64,000 nt of DNA from Streptomyces xantholiticus (lineage in GTDB: Bacteria; Actinomycetota; Actinomycetes; Streptomycetales; Streptomycetaceae), in NCBI RefSeq assembly GCF_014651015.1, contig NZ_BMWB01000001.1, positions 718,137 through 782,136 on the forward strand. Direction: 5' to 3'. A program made the translations under genes and the position numbers. Below the pieces are notes generated by a model. That model saw only the letters and a list, made by a program, of their open reading frames with translations. It was not told where the DNA came from and made no database searches. Positions 27,581 through 36,867 of the stretch are shown in pieces (position 1 is the stretch's first letter; every line of letters starts with the position of its first letter).

Positions 27581-29761
27581 ATGGGCTGGTTCCGTCGCCG
27601 TACAGTGCCGGGCTCGCGGGTCGCGCTGATACGTGGGGACAGCGCCAAGGCAGCGGGGGCGGCCGCGCTGCTGTCCCCGAACCGTGTGCTGACCTGCGCC
27701 CATGTCGTCAACGACGTGCTCGGCAGGGACCTGTTGAGCACCGAGCGGCCGGAAGTGGAAGGTGCACTGGACGTCGCGTTCCACGGCGCGGGAACGACCG
27801 CGCGCGGGAGGGCCCGGCTCTCGGTCTGGCTCCCCCCGCAGCAACACGCCTCCAGGGTCGTATGGGCCGGCGACCTGGCCGTTCTGGAACTCGACGAACC
27901 CGCCCCCGACTGGACCAGGCCCGTGGTGTGGCGGGACATGACGGAAGGGCTCGGCCTTCGGGCCTGGCACGGTGGCGGCGATTCCATCACCTACGCCGAC
28001 ATCGTCGTCGGCCTCGAGGACGACGGCTGCTGCTACCTGGATGGCGAGCTGACGGGCGCCGCCATCGGACCGGGATACAGCGGCGGCCCCTTGTGGGTGC
28101 GCTCCGACTCGACCGTCGCCGGGCTCGTGGTCGCCCAATTACTGCCGGGCAAAGGCGCGTTGGGGTCCCAGGACACGGTCCGCCGCGGCTGGGCGGTGCC
28201 GTGGCAGACCGTACGGAAGGAGCTGGAGCGGGCGGACGCCTGCGACGTCCTCGACGAGTGCGCGGTCGCCGCACCGGCCACCACGGACAGCAAGGGGTGC
28301 CAAGCGGATTCCCCGGCGGCCGAGTTACTGGTCCATGCGCTTCGCGCACTGCTGGACGACCCGGTCAGGCGCGCCGATCACTGCCGTGACCTGGCCGTCG
28401 GCATCGGCTGTGTTCCGCCGCCCGACACGGATCCCTCGGCCCCCGCGGTGGACGAGCTGGCGGCCCTTCTGCTGACCGAGGAAAGAGCGCTGGCCACACT
28501 GGCCGAATCACTCGCCCCCACGGTCCGCGACGGCGCCGCCCGGCAGGCGTTGAACGACCTGCTGGCGCTCGGCCGGGTGGAGCAGAGCATCCGGCTGCTG
28601 TCCGTCGGCGAACACCGGCAACTCCTGGCAGCGCTCCGGACGGTCACCACCGCGGACCCGGCGCTGATCCCGCGCGCCGCTCGCGAGGCCCTGCGTTTCA
28701 TGACGCTGCCCGGACCGTTGGGGAGCACCGCGCGGCTGTCGGAGGCGGAGCTCGAGGGCGTGGTGCTGAGCCTGGAGGACTGTCCCGACGGGCCGGTCGG
28801 GGACCTGGGCTCCCCTCCGGTGCCGGCCCTGCTCAGGCTGGCGGCGTTCGTCGCCGCGGCCGCGGCCGGCGAGGCCCGCAGGGCTCTGGACAACTGGTGC
28901 GACCGGGTGGCCGAACGGCTGGGTATCAGCCGCGGCGCGCTGGCGGAGCGGCGTGCCGATGCCGCCGCCTGGGCCTCGCACCGCCCGTCTCCGGTGGCAC
29001 GGATCGTGACCCGGCTGTCCCCGGCCGGACCCGACGACCCCGATCGCTATCTCTGCGAGACGTGGCTGATCCACCGGGACGGCACGAGGGCGGCGGTACC
29101 CATGCCGAAGGACGCGCTGGCCCCCGACGACATCGGACGGCTGATCCGCGAGGCGGCGGACCGCTGCCGGGCGGCGGGCGGGGACCCGTCCTCGCAGGTG
29201 GATGTAGTCGTCGGGCGCGACGGCCTGCAGATCCCGGTGGACGGCTGGCGGACCGGCAGCGAACTCGGCGATCTCTTCCCCGATCTCAGCCTGGCCCTGG
29301 GCGCGCGGTACCAGGTGGCCCTCCGCTGTCCCGAGGCGACCCGCCGGTCGGAGAAAGAACTGCGAAGGCGCTGGGAGGCCCACGGTCCGGGCGCCCTGGT
29401 CGTCGACGAGCCCGCCACCGTGCAGGAGCTGTACGAACGGCTGGTGAACACCCCCTACAAGGACACCGCACGGGTCGTGCTGCACGGACCGCCGCAGCAA
29501 CGGAACGAGCTCCTGCTCGTCTGCCTGGCCATGGGGGTCCCGGTCGTGCTGTGGGACCGGGCGGCCGAGTCCCACGAGGACGCGGGCCGGCTGGACGACA
29601 TCGATCCGACCGGTCCGCTGCACAAACTGCCGCAGCGGCTCCAGGAGTTCCGGGCGGCGGCCCTCGGATCGGCGAGATCGTCGGCCGCCAGACCGGCGCT
29701 GGTGTGGGACGACTGCGAACTGCCGCTGCCCGGCCCGCTGGAGCTGGCGGACCCCTCGTGA
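27581..29761 (+). CDS. Trypsin-like protease fused to VMAP-type domains
   Basis: A 726-residue protein. Residues 10-215 form a trypsin-like serine protease with an apparently intact triad: His41 (LTCAHVV), Asp98 (AGDLAVLELD) and Ser167 (GPGYSGGPLW). Residues about 240-330 are helical and could be an effector-associated or adaptor domain. Residues about 330-470 begin with a VMAP middle-domain-like IRLLSVGEHRQLLAAL. The last 230 residues (YLCETWLIHRDG, VVLHGPPQQRNELLLVCLAMGVPVVLWDR, PALVWDDCELPLPG) resemble the VMAP-C domain of vWA-MoxR-associated proteins. No signal peptide, so the protease should act in the cytoplasm. GTG 27575 is an alternative start. Confidence 0.8.
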   Translation: MGWFRRRTVPGSRVALIRGDSAKAAGAAALLSPNRVLTCAHVVNDVLGRDLLSTERPEVEGALDVAFHGAGTTARGRARLSVWLPPQQHASRVVWAGDLAVLELDEPAPDWTRPVVWRDMTEGLGLRAWHGGGDSITYADIVVGLEDDGCCYLDGELTGAAIGPGYSGGPLWVRSDSTVAGLVVAQLLPGKGALGSQDTVRRGWAVPWQTVRKELERADACDVLDECAVAAPATTDSKGCQADSPAAELLVHALRALLDDPVRRADHCRDLAVGIGCVPPPDTDPSAPAVDELAALLLTEERALATLAESLAPTVRDGAARQALNDLLALGRVEQSIRLLSVGEHRQLLAALRTVTTADPALIPRAAREALRFMTLPGPLGSTARLSEAELEGVVLSLEDCPDGPVGDLGSPPVPALLRLAAFVAAAAAGEARRALDNWCDRVAERLGISRGALAERRADAAAWASHRPSPVARIVTRLSPAGPDDPDRYLCETWLIHRDGTRAAVPMPKDALAPDDIGRLIREAADRCRAAGGDPSSQVDVVVGRDGLQIPVDGWRTGSELGDLFPDLSLALGARYQVALRCPEATRRSEKELRRRWEAHGPGALVVDEPATVQELYERLVNTPYKDTARVVLHGPPQQRNELLLVCLAMGVPVVLWDRAAESHEDAGRLDDIDPTGPLHKLPQRLQEFRAAALGSARSSAARPALVWDDCELPLPGPLELADPS

Positions 29762-29813
29762 TCCGACCGGCCCACCGACGACAACGCACGAGCGAACAAG
29801 GAGCGGACACCCG

Positions 29814-30842
29814 ATGACGGCCCACGCGCCCCAGGGGCGGCACGAGACGAGCAGCGACGGCAAGGGCGGCGACTGGCGGCTGTTCCGGGGCAACGGCCGG
29901 GCCCGGAGCATCACGTTTCCCGAGGCCCCGCCGTGGCGCCGGTTCGACGCGGCGGGGACGGGCGGTCCCAGCCGTGAGCGGCCGTACCTGATCGGGCCGG
30001 CGGAGGCGGACGTCGTCAACGCCGCCCTGCTGCTGCGCAGGCCTCTGCTGGTGACGGGGCACCCCGGGACCGGCAAGTCGTCCCTGGCGCACGCCGTCGC
30101 CCACGAGCTGTCCCTGGGCCGCGTCCTGCACTGGCCGGTCAACAGCCGTACCACGCTGCAGGAGGCGCTCTACCGCTACGACGCCATCGGCCGGCTGCGG
30201 GAGACGAACATGCGCCGCGACCCGCAGGACGGCCACGGCACGCCGGGCGAGGAACCGGGCATCGGCTCGTACGTGCGCCTCGGCCCGCTCGGTACGGCGC
30301 TCGTGCCGTCGGCCACCCCGCGGGTCCTGCTCGTGGACGAGCTGGACAAGGGGGACGTGGACCTGCCGAACGACCTCCTCAACGTCTTCGAAGAAGGCGA
30401 GTTCGAGATCCCGGAACTGGCACGGCTTCCCGAGGACCAGGCCACGGTGGGAGTGATGACCGCCGATCCCGACGCGTGGACGGACGTCGTCCGCGGCCGA
30501 ATCCGCTGCTCCGAGTTCCCCGTCGTCGTGATCACCAGCAACGGGGAGCGCGACTTCCCGCCCGCCTTCCTGCGCCGGTGCGTGCGGCTGGATCTGCCGG
30601 AACCCGACGAGGACCGGCTGCGCGCCATCATCTCGGCGCATCTGGACCCCGACGGGACCGGCGCCGACACCGACCTGGAGGGCACGGACGAGCTGATGCG
30701 GGCGTTCCTCGCCCGCAGGGCCAGGGGCGAACTCGCCACCGACCAGCTGCTCAACGCCGTCTTTCTGCGCCGGGGAGGGGTCGATCTCGACGCCGAAGGC
30801 CTGCTCGACGCCGTGCTGCACCGTCTCGGCAGGACGGTGTAG
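29814..30842 (+). CDS. MoxR-type AAA+ ATPase
   Basis: A 342-residue AAA+ ATPase. Walker A GHPGTGKSS is at about 82-90, Walker B VLLVDELDKGD at about 170-180, sensor 1 VVITSNGERDFP and a putative arginine-finger segment PPAFLRRCVRLDLP after it. All catalytic motifs look intact. AAGGAG precedes the ATG. MoxR ATPases usually work with a vWA-domain partner; here the partner is probably the SAV_2336-type protein encoded 6 bp downstream. It is the only obviously active ATPase in the cassette. Confidence 0.88.
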   Translation: MTAHAPQGRHETSSDGKGGDWRLFRGNGRARSITFPEAPPWRRFDAAGTGGPSRERPYLIGPAEADVVNAALLLRRPLLVTGHPGTGKSSLAHAVAHELSLGRVLHWPVNSRTTLQEALYRYDAIGRLRETNMRRDPQDGHGTPGEEPGIGSYVRLGPLGTALVPSATPRVLLVDELDKGDVDLPNDLLNVFEEGEFEIPELARLPEDQATVGVMTADPDAWTDVVRGRIRCSEFPVVVITSNGERDFPPAFLRRCVRLDLPEPDEDRLRAIISAHLDPDGTGADTDLEGTDELMRAFLARRARGELATDQLLNAVFLRRGGVDLDAEGLLDAVLHRLGRTV

Positions 30843-30848
30843 CGCACG

Positions 30849-33800
30849 GTGCTGGAGCGAGTCCGCAAGGTCCTGTCGGGCGGCGACGACGACCTCGCCG
30901 CCGAGGAGCTGCTGGACGCCCTGTGGCTGGCGGCCCGCCTGCCGCCCGCGGCGGCCACGGCACTGGCGCAGGCGGCCGCTGCCGCCGCGCCCGCGGCCCG
31001 GGCGCCCGGCCCGCCGGACGACGACACAGCAGCGGGGCACGCGACTGACGAGCCGGACGGTCCGCAGCCGGGCGCGGCTCCCGCCGACCGGCCGGCCGGC
31101 CCAGGGCCCCCGCCCGCACCGCAGGGCGATCTGCACGCGGCTCCAGCGGCCGCGGATCAGCGCCGGGCCCGGTCGGACCGGCCCGCGATGCCGGTACGTG
31201 CCCCGGGGATGAAGGCACTCGGCACCGGCGAACTGCGACTCGGCCGTGCCCTGCGTCCCCTCAAGCACCGGCGCCCCGACGCGCTGCGCGCCGAACTGGA
31301 CATCGATGCGACGGTCACGGCGATGGCGGAGACGGGTCTGCCGGAGGCGGTACTGCGTCCCGCCCGGACCCGGTGGCTCGACCTGGCGATCCTCGTCGAC
31401 GACGGCGTCTCGATGCTGCTGTGGCAGCGGCTCGCGGGCGAGATCAGGGGGCTGGCGGAACGCAGCGGCGCCTTCCGCCATGTGCGCGTGCACGGCCTGG
31501 ACACCCGGGGCGTGGACGGTCCGCTGCTGAGCCGGCGCCCGTTCGGCGCGGACGCCGCCGCGCTGCCCCTGTCCACCGTCCTCGACCCGTCGGGCAACAC
31601 CCTGCTGCTCGTGGTGAGCGACGGTGTGGGCCGGGCTTGGCGCGACGGCAGGATGCACGCGGCCCTGCTCCGCTCTTCCGCGACCGGCCCGACGGCGCTG
31701 GTTCACGTACTGCCGCCCCGGCTGTGGGCGGGCTCCGGCATCCGCGCAGAGCCGTGGCGGGTCACGACACGGCGCAGAGGCGCGGCCAACGGGTCGTGGG
31801 ACGTCGCGGACCCGGTGCTGCCGCCCGAGGTGGCCCCTTTCGACGGTGTGCCCGTGCCGGTGCTGGCCGTGGAACCGCAATCGCTGGGTGCCTGGGCCCG
31901 GCTGATCGGCTCCCCCGGCGGCAGCGCGGTGCTGCCCCTGCTCGCCGGGCCGGACAGCGCGCCCGGGGCCACCGGCGGCCCGGCGGCCGGCCACGGGCAC
32001 AGGGCAGCCACGACGGAACAGGAAGTACTGCGGTTCCGCGAGGCCGCCTCCACCGACGCGTACCGCCTTGCCGCGCATCTGGCCGCGGTCGCGCCGCTGC
32101 CGGTGCCGGTGATGCGGCTGGTGCAACATGCCGTGAGCCCGCCTGCCGACACGTCCCACCTGGCCGAGGTGTTCCTCGGCGGACTGATGCACAGCGCCGA
32201 CGGCTCGGAAGGCCTGCCGCATCAGAGGACGTTCGACTTCGGGGAGGAGGCGCGGAGGATCCTGCTGGGCACGGTCCCGCCGTCCGACCTGGTCCGAACC
32301 ACGCGCGCCGTGACGGCACGGCTCACCGAACTGGCCGGCTGCCCGGCCGGCTTCCCGGCCTGGCTGCCTCACCCCCAGGGCCCCGAGCGGGTGCCGACCG
32401 GGAGTCGCCGGCCGTTCGGCTGGGTGGACGAGACGGTGATGCGCCGACTGGGGGTCTCCGTTCCGAGCACAGGTGAACCGACGACCCCGGCCGCGGGCGA
32501 CGAACCGTTGCGTGAACTGCCACCGGGCTTCGAGCTGGACGAGGACGGCACGGGATGGCAGCGCCTGCCCGTGTCCGATCCCCGGTTCGACGGTCCGGAC
32601 GCCCTCCCCTACGAGGTGTTCGCCGAGCATCCGGCCGGCTGGTCGCGGGTCGGTCTGTTCCTGGCCCACGACGGGGAGGGCCGGGTCCTCGTCATCCGCA
32701 GGCCTGTGGTCCCGTACGCCCTCGACCTGGTGGCCACGGAGGTCGCCGCGCTGAAGCGGATGGACGGCGTGTACGCACCCCGGCTGTTGGCGTGGGACAC
32801 CGGTTGCGACCACCCGTGGCTTGCGGTCGAGTGCGCGCTGGAAGGCAGGACGGAACCGGCGCCGGATCTACGTGCCTTTGTGGAGCGGCACGGAGCCCTG
32901 TACGAGGCCGGAATGCTCACCGTCGCCCGGCAGTTCGCGAACGGCCTGGCCAGGGCGCACCGCAAGGGGCTGGTGCACGGTTCGCTGACACCCCACAGTG
33001 TGCTGATCGCCGGCCGCGAGGTGCAGATCGCCGGCTGGATGACCGCGTCGGTCGACGGCACGGTCAGCCGGCACCGCGCAAGCCACCGGCAGGACCCCCG
33101 CTACCGGGCCCCGGAACGGCCGGGAGCCGATGCATGGCCGACACCGGCCACGGACGTCTATGCGCTCGGCCGCATCCTTGTCGAAGCGGCGGTGGGCGTC
33201 GCCGCGAACGAGGGCGCCGGCGAACCCGACGCCTTCGAGCTGCCGCTGGGTTCCGAGATCGCCGAGAGCCTGCGTGCCTGTCTCGCACCCGACCCGGACC
33301 GCAGACCGACCGCCCAGCAGCTGCTGCGCGCGTTCAACGCCCTCGCCAACGAGCGGGAGCCCGGGAAGCACCGGTTGACGGTGACCCTCGGGCTCGATGA
33401 CGACGGGACGCCGGTCCAGCTCGATCTGGAGAGCCCCGAACGTGGTGGCCAGGGTCCGCATCTGCTGTGTCAGGGGCGCCCGGCCGGCGTACGCCGGGAC
33501 CTGCTGCACCGTGTGGTGGAGCAACTGACCAGGCGGGACGGGAACGGTGTGGAGCTAGTCCTCGCCGACTCCAACGGCGGCAGCGGACTCGCGCGGTACG
33601 CCGGGCGATCGGCCGACACGGCCTTCCTCGGACTGTCGGAGGATCCGGTGCGGCCGCTGTCCCTGGCCGAGAAGATCAACGCCGAGATCGTGAACCGTCG
33701 CAGGGTGCTCGAGACCACCACCACCCACCGTGACATCGGGGCGTTCGAGACGGCGGCCCGCAGGAATCCGTACCTGCCCCGCCTCCCGCGCCTGGTCGTG

Positions 33801-34118
33801 GCCATCGAGGAGGCGCACCGGAGCCTGCTGCTGTCACCCGAGCTGCGCACCGCGGTCACACGGATGGCGCAGTCGGGCGGACGGCTGGGGATGCATCTCC
33901 TGCTGTTCGCCGACTCCTCGGACCGCGTCTGGCTCGACCACCGTCTGCTGCAGCACTTCCGCACCCGTGTGGAGTTGCTCACCAGGGCCGTGTCGGACGG
34001 CCGGTTCGGCGGCACCGTGCCGGACGGTGCCGTGCTCATCGACCCGTCCGCGCCCCGACCGATCCGCTTCGACAGTCGCCGTTGGCCGACGAGCGGGCAG
34101 TCGTCGTCCGTGCGCTGA
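30849..34118 (+). CDS. SAV_2336N/vWA-like - pseudokinase - degenerate FtsK-like fusion protein
   Basis: A 1,089-residue multidomain protein. Residues 1-115: helical start and Pro/Ala-rich linker. About 116-520: SAV_2336 N-terminal region with a vWA-like core (WLDLAILVDDGVSMLLW, 176-192; MIDAS only partly kept). About 590-835: protein-kinase fold in which the HRD-loop Asp is Ser712 (HGSLTPHS), the DFG is IAGW and the VAIK lysine is replaced by Arg, while the APE-like YRAPERPG remains, so it should be a pseudokinase. About 842-1080: a domain resembling the last ATPase of FtsK/EccC proteins, with Walker A degraded to CQGRPAGVRR and a recognisable Walker-B strand LPRLVVAIEEAH. The GTG start lies 6 bp after moxR. 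Domain calls are by eye; loss of the catalytic residues is read directly. Confidence 0.75.
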   Translation: MLERVRKVLSGGDDDLAAEELLDALWLAARLPPAAATALAQAAAAAAPAARAPGPPDDDTAAGHATDEPDGPQPGAAPADRPAGPGPPPAPQGDLHAAPAAADQRRARSDRPAMPVRAPGMKALGTGELRLGRALRPLKHRRPDALRAELDIDATVTAMAETGLPEAVLRPARTRWLDLAILVDDGVSMLLWQRLAGEIRGLAERSGAFRHVRVHGLDTRGVDGPLLSRRPFGADAAALPLSTVLDPSGNTLLLVVSDGVGRAWRDGRMHAALLRSSATGPTALVHVLPPRLWAGSGIRAEPWRVTTRRRGAANGSWDVADPVLPPEVAPFDGVPVPVLAVEPQSLGAWARLIGSPGGSAVLPLLAGPDSAPGATGGPAAGHGHRAATTEQEVLRFREAASTDAYRLAAHLAAVAPLPVPVMRLVQHAVSPPADTSHLAEVFLGGLMHSADGSEGLPHQRTFDFGEEARRILLGTVPPSDLVRTTRAVTARLTELAGCPAGFPAWLPHPQGPERVPTGSRRPFGWVDETVMRRLGVSVPSTGEPTTPAAGDEPLRELPPGFELDEDGTGWQRLPVSDPRFDGPDALPYEVFAEHPAGWSRVGLFLAHDGEGRVLVIRRPVVPYALDLVATEVAALKRMDGVYAPRLLAWDTGCDHPWLAVECALEGRTEPAPDLRAFVERHGALYEAGMLTVARQFANGLARAHRKGLVHGSLTPHSVLIAGREVQIAGWMTASVDGTVSRHRASHRQDPRYRAPERPGADAWPTPATDVYALGRILVEAAVGVAANEGAGEPDAFELPLGSEIAESLRACLAPDPDRRPTAQQLLRAFNALANEREPGKHRLTVTLGLDDDGTPVQLDLESPERGGQGPHLLCQGRPAGVRRDLLHRVVEQLTRRDGNGVELVLADSNGGSGLARYAGRSADTAFLGLSEDPVRPLSLAEKINAEIVNRRRVLETTTTHRDIGAFETAARRNPYLPRLPRLVVAIEEAHRSLLLSPELRTAVTRMAQSGGRLGMHLLLFADSSDRVWLDHRLLQHFRTRVELLTRAVSDGRFGGTVPDGAVLIDPSAPRPIRFDSRRWPTSGQSSSVR

Positions 34119-34137
34119 CAGCGCGTCCCGCCCCCGG

Positions 34138-34167
34138 CCGGTCGGGCGGCGTCAGCGGCCCGACCGG
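34138..34167. terminator. Bidirectional terminator hairpin between convergent genes
   Basis: A 9-bp perfect stem (CCGGTCGGG at 34138-34146 with CCCGACCGG at 34159-34167) lies 19 bp after the fusion-protein stop and 66 bp after the convergent aminotransferase stop. It closes the conflict-type cassette. Confidence 0.65.
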
Positions 34168-34233
34168 ATCACGGACGATCGGCCACGTCCTGCGGCTGCC
34201 GCCGCGGCGCCCCGGCGAGTCCGGCGCCGACAC

Positions 34234-35718
34234 CTACGCCTGGGCGATCAGACGGTCCACCGCCGCCGTTCCCGAGGTGTAGCCCGCGGCCATCGCCGCG
34301 GCCGTGAGGCCGGGGCGGGCAGAGTGGGCCGGAGCGAGGCCACGGGCGGCGAGCGGCTGACCGCCGGCCGGCTCGTGGGCGAGGGCGAGCGGCGGGTTCT
34401 GCAGCGGCAGGGGCTGGGACTGGGATGGGGCCGGGATCTGGGCGAGCATGGGGGCGGGCGTCTGCTGCTGCGGCTGGGCCTGGAAGGCGGGCTGAGGTTG
34501 CGGTTCCGGGCGGGCCTGGGCCGGCACCTGAGCCAGCATCGGCTGCGGCGGTTCCGGCGCGGGCGTGGGTACCGGTGCGGACCGGAGGCGCCCGCCGTAC
34601 AGCACCTGGTCCATCGCGGTGACCAGGTGGACCACGTCCTGCTCCGGACGGACCACGAGCCGTACGAACCGGCTGGAGCTGCCGATCTTGTTGCCGCACT
34701 CGCGCACCAGGACGCCGTGCTCGGCGAGCAGCCGGTCGCGAAGGATCGCGCCGTCGGCCCCTTCCGGCAGGCGCACGTACACGAAGTTCCCTTGCGACGG
34801 ATAGACGGTCAGGCCGGGCAGCTGGGAGAGCCGCCAGATCATCTCCTGGCGGTCGCGGCACACCCGCGTCAGGCTCCCGGCGTACTCCTCGCGATGCTCT
34901 TTCAGCATGAACACCACTGTCTCCGCGAAGGAGTTGAGGTTCCACTTCGGCAGCGCGGCGCGCACCTTCCCGGCGATGCCCGGATTGGCGACGAGATAGC
35001 CGAAACGCACTCCGTGCAGACCGAAGTTCTTGCCGAGGCTGCGCAGCACGATCACGTTCGTGCGCAGCACGGCCTCGGCCGCGACGCTGGTCTCCTGTCC
35101 CTCGTCGGCGAATTCGAGGAAGGACTCGTCCACGACGACGAGGTCCAGGTCCTGGAGCTGGTCGAGCAGGGAGAGCACCTGCTGCTTGGGGAGCAGGCCG
35201 CCGTCGGGGTTGTTCGGGTTGCAGATGACGGCGACCCGCGAACCTCTGCTCCGTACGAACTGCACGAAGGAGGACGGGTCGAGGGCGAAGCCGCGTGCTT
35301 CGGGAAGCAGCAGCATGTCGACCCGCTTGCCGGTCTCCATCGGCTGATCGGTCCAGCGGCCGAAGGTGGGGACGGGGACGGCCAGCGATTCACGGACCAG
35401 CAGATGGTCGATCCAGGTGATGAGTTCGGTGGAGCCGTTGCCCATGGCGACGGTCTGGGGATTGAGGCCGAGCAGCTGGCAGAGCTCCGCGGTGATGGTG
35501 TCCGCGCTGCTCGGGTAATAGGTGAGTATCTCCCTGAGCCTGCTGCCGAGTTCGTCGAACATGCCGGGGGTGGGGAAGTACGGGTTGCACGGGATGCAGA
35601 AGTCCACGATCTCGCCGGCCCCGCCGCCGCCCGCCCGGTTCAGCGTGAAGTACGACGGGCTGTGCGCGGTGGACGCGCGGAAGAGCGCGGTGACGTTGCT
35701 GCCGTTGCTGCCGGCCAA
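34234..35718 (-). CDS. PLP-dependent class I/II aminotransferase with Pro/Gln-rich C-terminal tail
   Basis: A 494-residue protein. Residues 1-365 form a fold-type-I aminotransferase like histidinol-phosphate or threonine-phosphate transaminases: GNGSTELITWIDHLL, the Asn-Pro motif VICNPNNPDGG, VVVDESFLEF and the PLP-lysine segment VLRSLGKNFGLHGVRFGY. The remaining 130 residues are unusual: Pro, Gln and Ala make up most of the sequence and PMLAQ(V/I)PA occurs twice. A TTG start at 35718 is indicated by GGGGAGG six bases upstream; no ATG or GTG fits. It is convergent with the conflict cassette. The amino-acid substrate is unknown. Confidence 0.85.
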   Translation of the reverse strand: MAGSNGSNVTALFRASTAHSPSYFTLNRAGGGGAGEIVDFCIPCNPYFPTPGMFDELGSRLREILTYYPSSADTITAELCQLLGLNPQTVAMGNGSTELITWIDHLLVRESLAVPVPTFGRWTDQPMETGKRVDMLLLPEARGFALDPSSFVQFVRSRGSRVAVICNPNNPDGGLLPKQQVLSLLDQLQDLDLVVVDESFLEFADEGQETSVAAEAVLRTNVIVLRSLGKNFGLHGVRFGYLVANPGIAGKVRAALPKWNLNSFAETVVFMLKEHREEYAGSLTRVCRDRQEMIWRLSQLPGLTVYPSQGNFVYVRLPEGADGAILRDRLLAEHGVLVRECGNKIGSSSRFVRLVVRPEQDVVHLVTAMDQVLYGGRLRSAPVPTPAPEPPQPMLAQVPAQARPEPQPQPAFQAQPQQQTPAPMLAQIPAPSQSQPLPLQNPPLALAHEPAGGQPLAARGLAPAHSARPGLTAAAMAAGYTSGTAAVDRLIAQA

Positions 35719-35860
35719 GACGGGCCTCCCCTGCGTTCTGGCGGCCCGTGCGGATCCGCACGGGCCGCCCACAGGTACGGACGCGGTCCGCCCCTTGTTC
35801 AAGGGTGCGTCGGCCGAGAGCCGCCGTCGCGGCGCAGGCCACCGGGGTCTGCCGGGCGGG

Positions 35861-36319
35861 CTATCCGCAGGCCGCGCGCTGTACCACCCCGCGGCGCGCC
35901 TTCCGTGGCTGTCGGCCGTGGAGCAGCAGATAGAACCGTTCGACCGACTCGCCCGGACCGTCCTCGAACCGCTTGACGACCTTGCCGAGCGGATTCCACA
36001 CCCGCCCGTCCGGCATCCGGACCCCGACGGGTTGACCGAACATCTCGCGCTGTCCGTCGTCGAGGTCCACCCAGCGCGCCCCGGCGCGTCTGACCATCAC
36101 CTCGCCGGTGTAGGCGCCGAGTCCGCTCAGGAAGCGGTCGACCCCGGAGCGGACCGGTCTGTTGCGTCTGAGGCCGTCGACGACGAGGTCGACCAGTCTC
36201 AGGCTTGCCACGGTGTAGTCGAGCGGCAGTCTGCTGCGCTCGCTCATCTCGGTGACGAACCCGGCGGTGTAGTTCTGCATGCCTCCGGCGTCCGGCAGTT
36301 GTGATGCTCGCTCTTCCAC
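35861..36319 (-). CDS. Conserved hypothetical protein
   Basis: About 152 residues with a globular middle (DYTVASLRLVDLVVDGLRRN, LSGLGAYTGEVMVRRAGARWVDLDDGQREMFGQPVGVRMPDGRVWNPLGKVVKRFEDG). I recognise it as a Streptomyces-type hypothetical but not its function. The GTG at 36319 is favoured by GGAGAGG eight bases upstream; an in-frame ATG lower down (MQNYTAG) is possible. It lies upstream of the aminotransferase on the same strand, 142 bp away. Confidence 0.6.
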   Translation of the reverse strand: MEERASQLPDAGGMQNYTAGFVTEMSERSRLPLDYTVASLRLVDLVVDGLRRNRPVRSGVDRFLSGLGAYTGEVMVRRAGARWVDLDDGQREMFGQPVGVRMPDGRVWNPLGKVVKRFEDGPGESVERFYLLLHGRQPRKARRGVVQRAACG

Positions 36320-36473
36320 GACACCCACCTCTCCACAACGATGGACTCGCCCTTCCCAGCGGAAGCGGAGGCCAGAGCATCACGGATCGAAAAGGTGGCC
36401 GTTGTCACAGGAAGAACCGGCGGACGGCGTACAACCCTTGGCGGTGGTGAGGCGTCTGCCCGGGGCGACGCGT

Positions 36474-36749
36474 CTACGACTCGTACTCCCGGTCGTGGAC
36501 CGGCGCATCGGGCAGTTGTGCGTCGAGCGACTCCCGGTAGCGGACACAGCCGCGCAGGAAACGCGGCCACGGCGGCACCGCCACGTCGGGTGCCATCGGT
36601 TCCGGGAGCAGTCCCCACAGGTGCGGGTGGTGCCAGCACAGGTCGTGGCCGGAGCTGTCCCGGTGCTCACGGATGCCCCGGCGGAGCCTGCGCACCTCGG
36701 CCATCAGTTCGTCACGGCTCATTCGGCTCAGGTCGTCGTCCAGGTCCAC
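36474..36749 (-). CDS. Small conserved hypothetical protein
   Basis: Up to 91 residues: VDLDDDLSRMSRDELMAEVRR followed by a His/Trp-rich stretch (HDLCWHHPHLWGLLPEP) and WPRFLRGCVRYRESLDAQLPD. The His, Cys and Trp pattern hints at metal binding, but I know no characterised relative. The start may be GTG 36749 or ATG 36722; neither has a clear ribosome site. It sits alone between the hypothetical gene and the sigma operon. Confidence 0.6.
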   Translation of the reverse strand: MDLDDDLSRMSRDELMAEVRRLRRGIREHRDSSGHDLCWHHPHLWGLLPEPMAPDVAVPPWPRFLRGCVRYRESLDAQLPDAPVHDREYES

Positions 36750-36867
36750 AGGGGCACCGTAGGGCCGCGCTGGTACCAACCGCCCGGCCGCGCGCCCTCG
36801 CCGCGGGCGCGTCACCCCGTTGGCGCACCCGCTGAAGCCTGCCGCAGGTGGTGTCGCTGACGGCTGC

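Noticed and set aside
29286..32813. 1,175-codon open frame antisense to the conflict cassette
   Set aside because: No family motif, low-complexity Arg/Gly/Pro composition, and the opposite strand encodes recognisable domains.
34350..34560. Tandem DNA repeat or CRISPR-like array in the aminotransferase tail
   Set aside because: The repetition is coding low complexity (Pro/Gln/Ala codons), with no regular spacer-repeat period.
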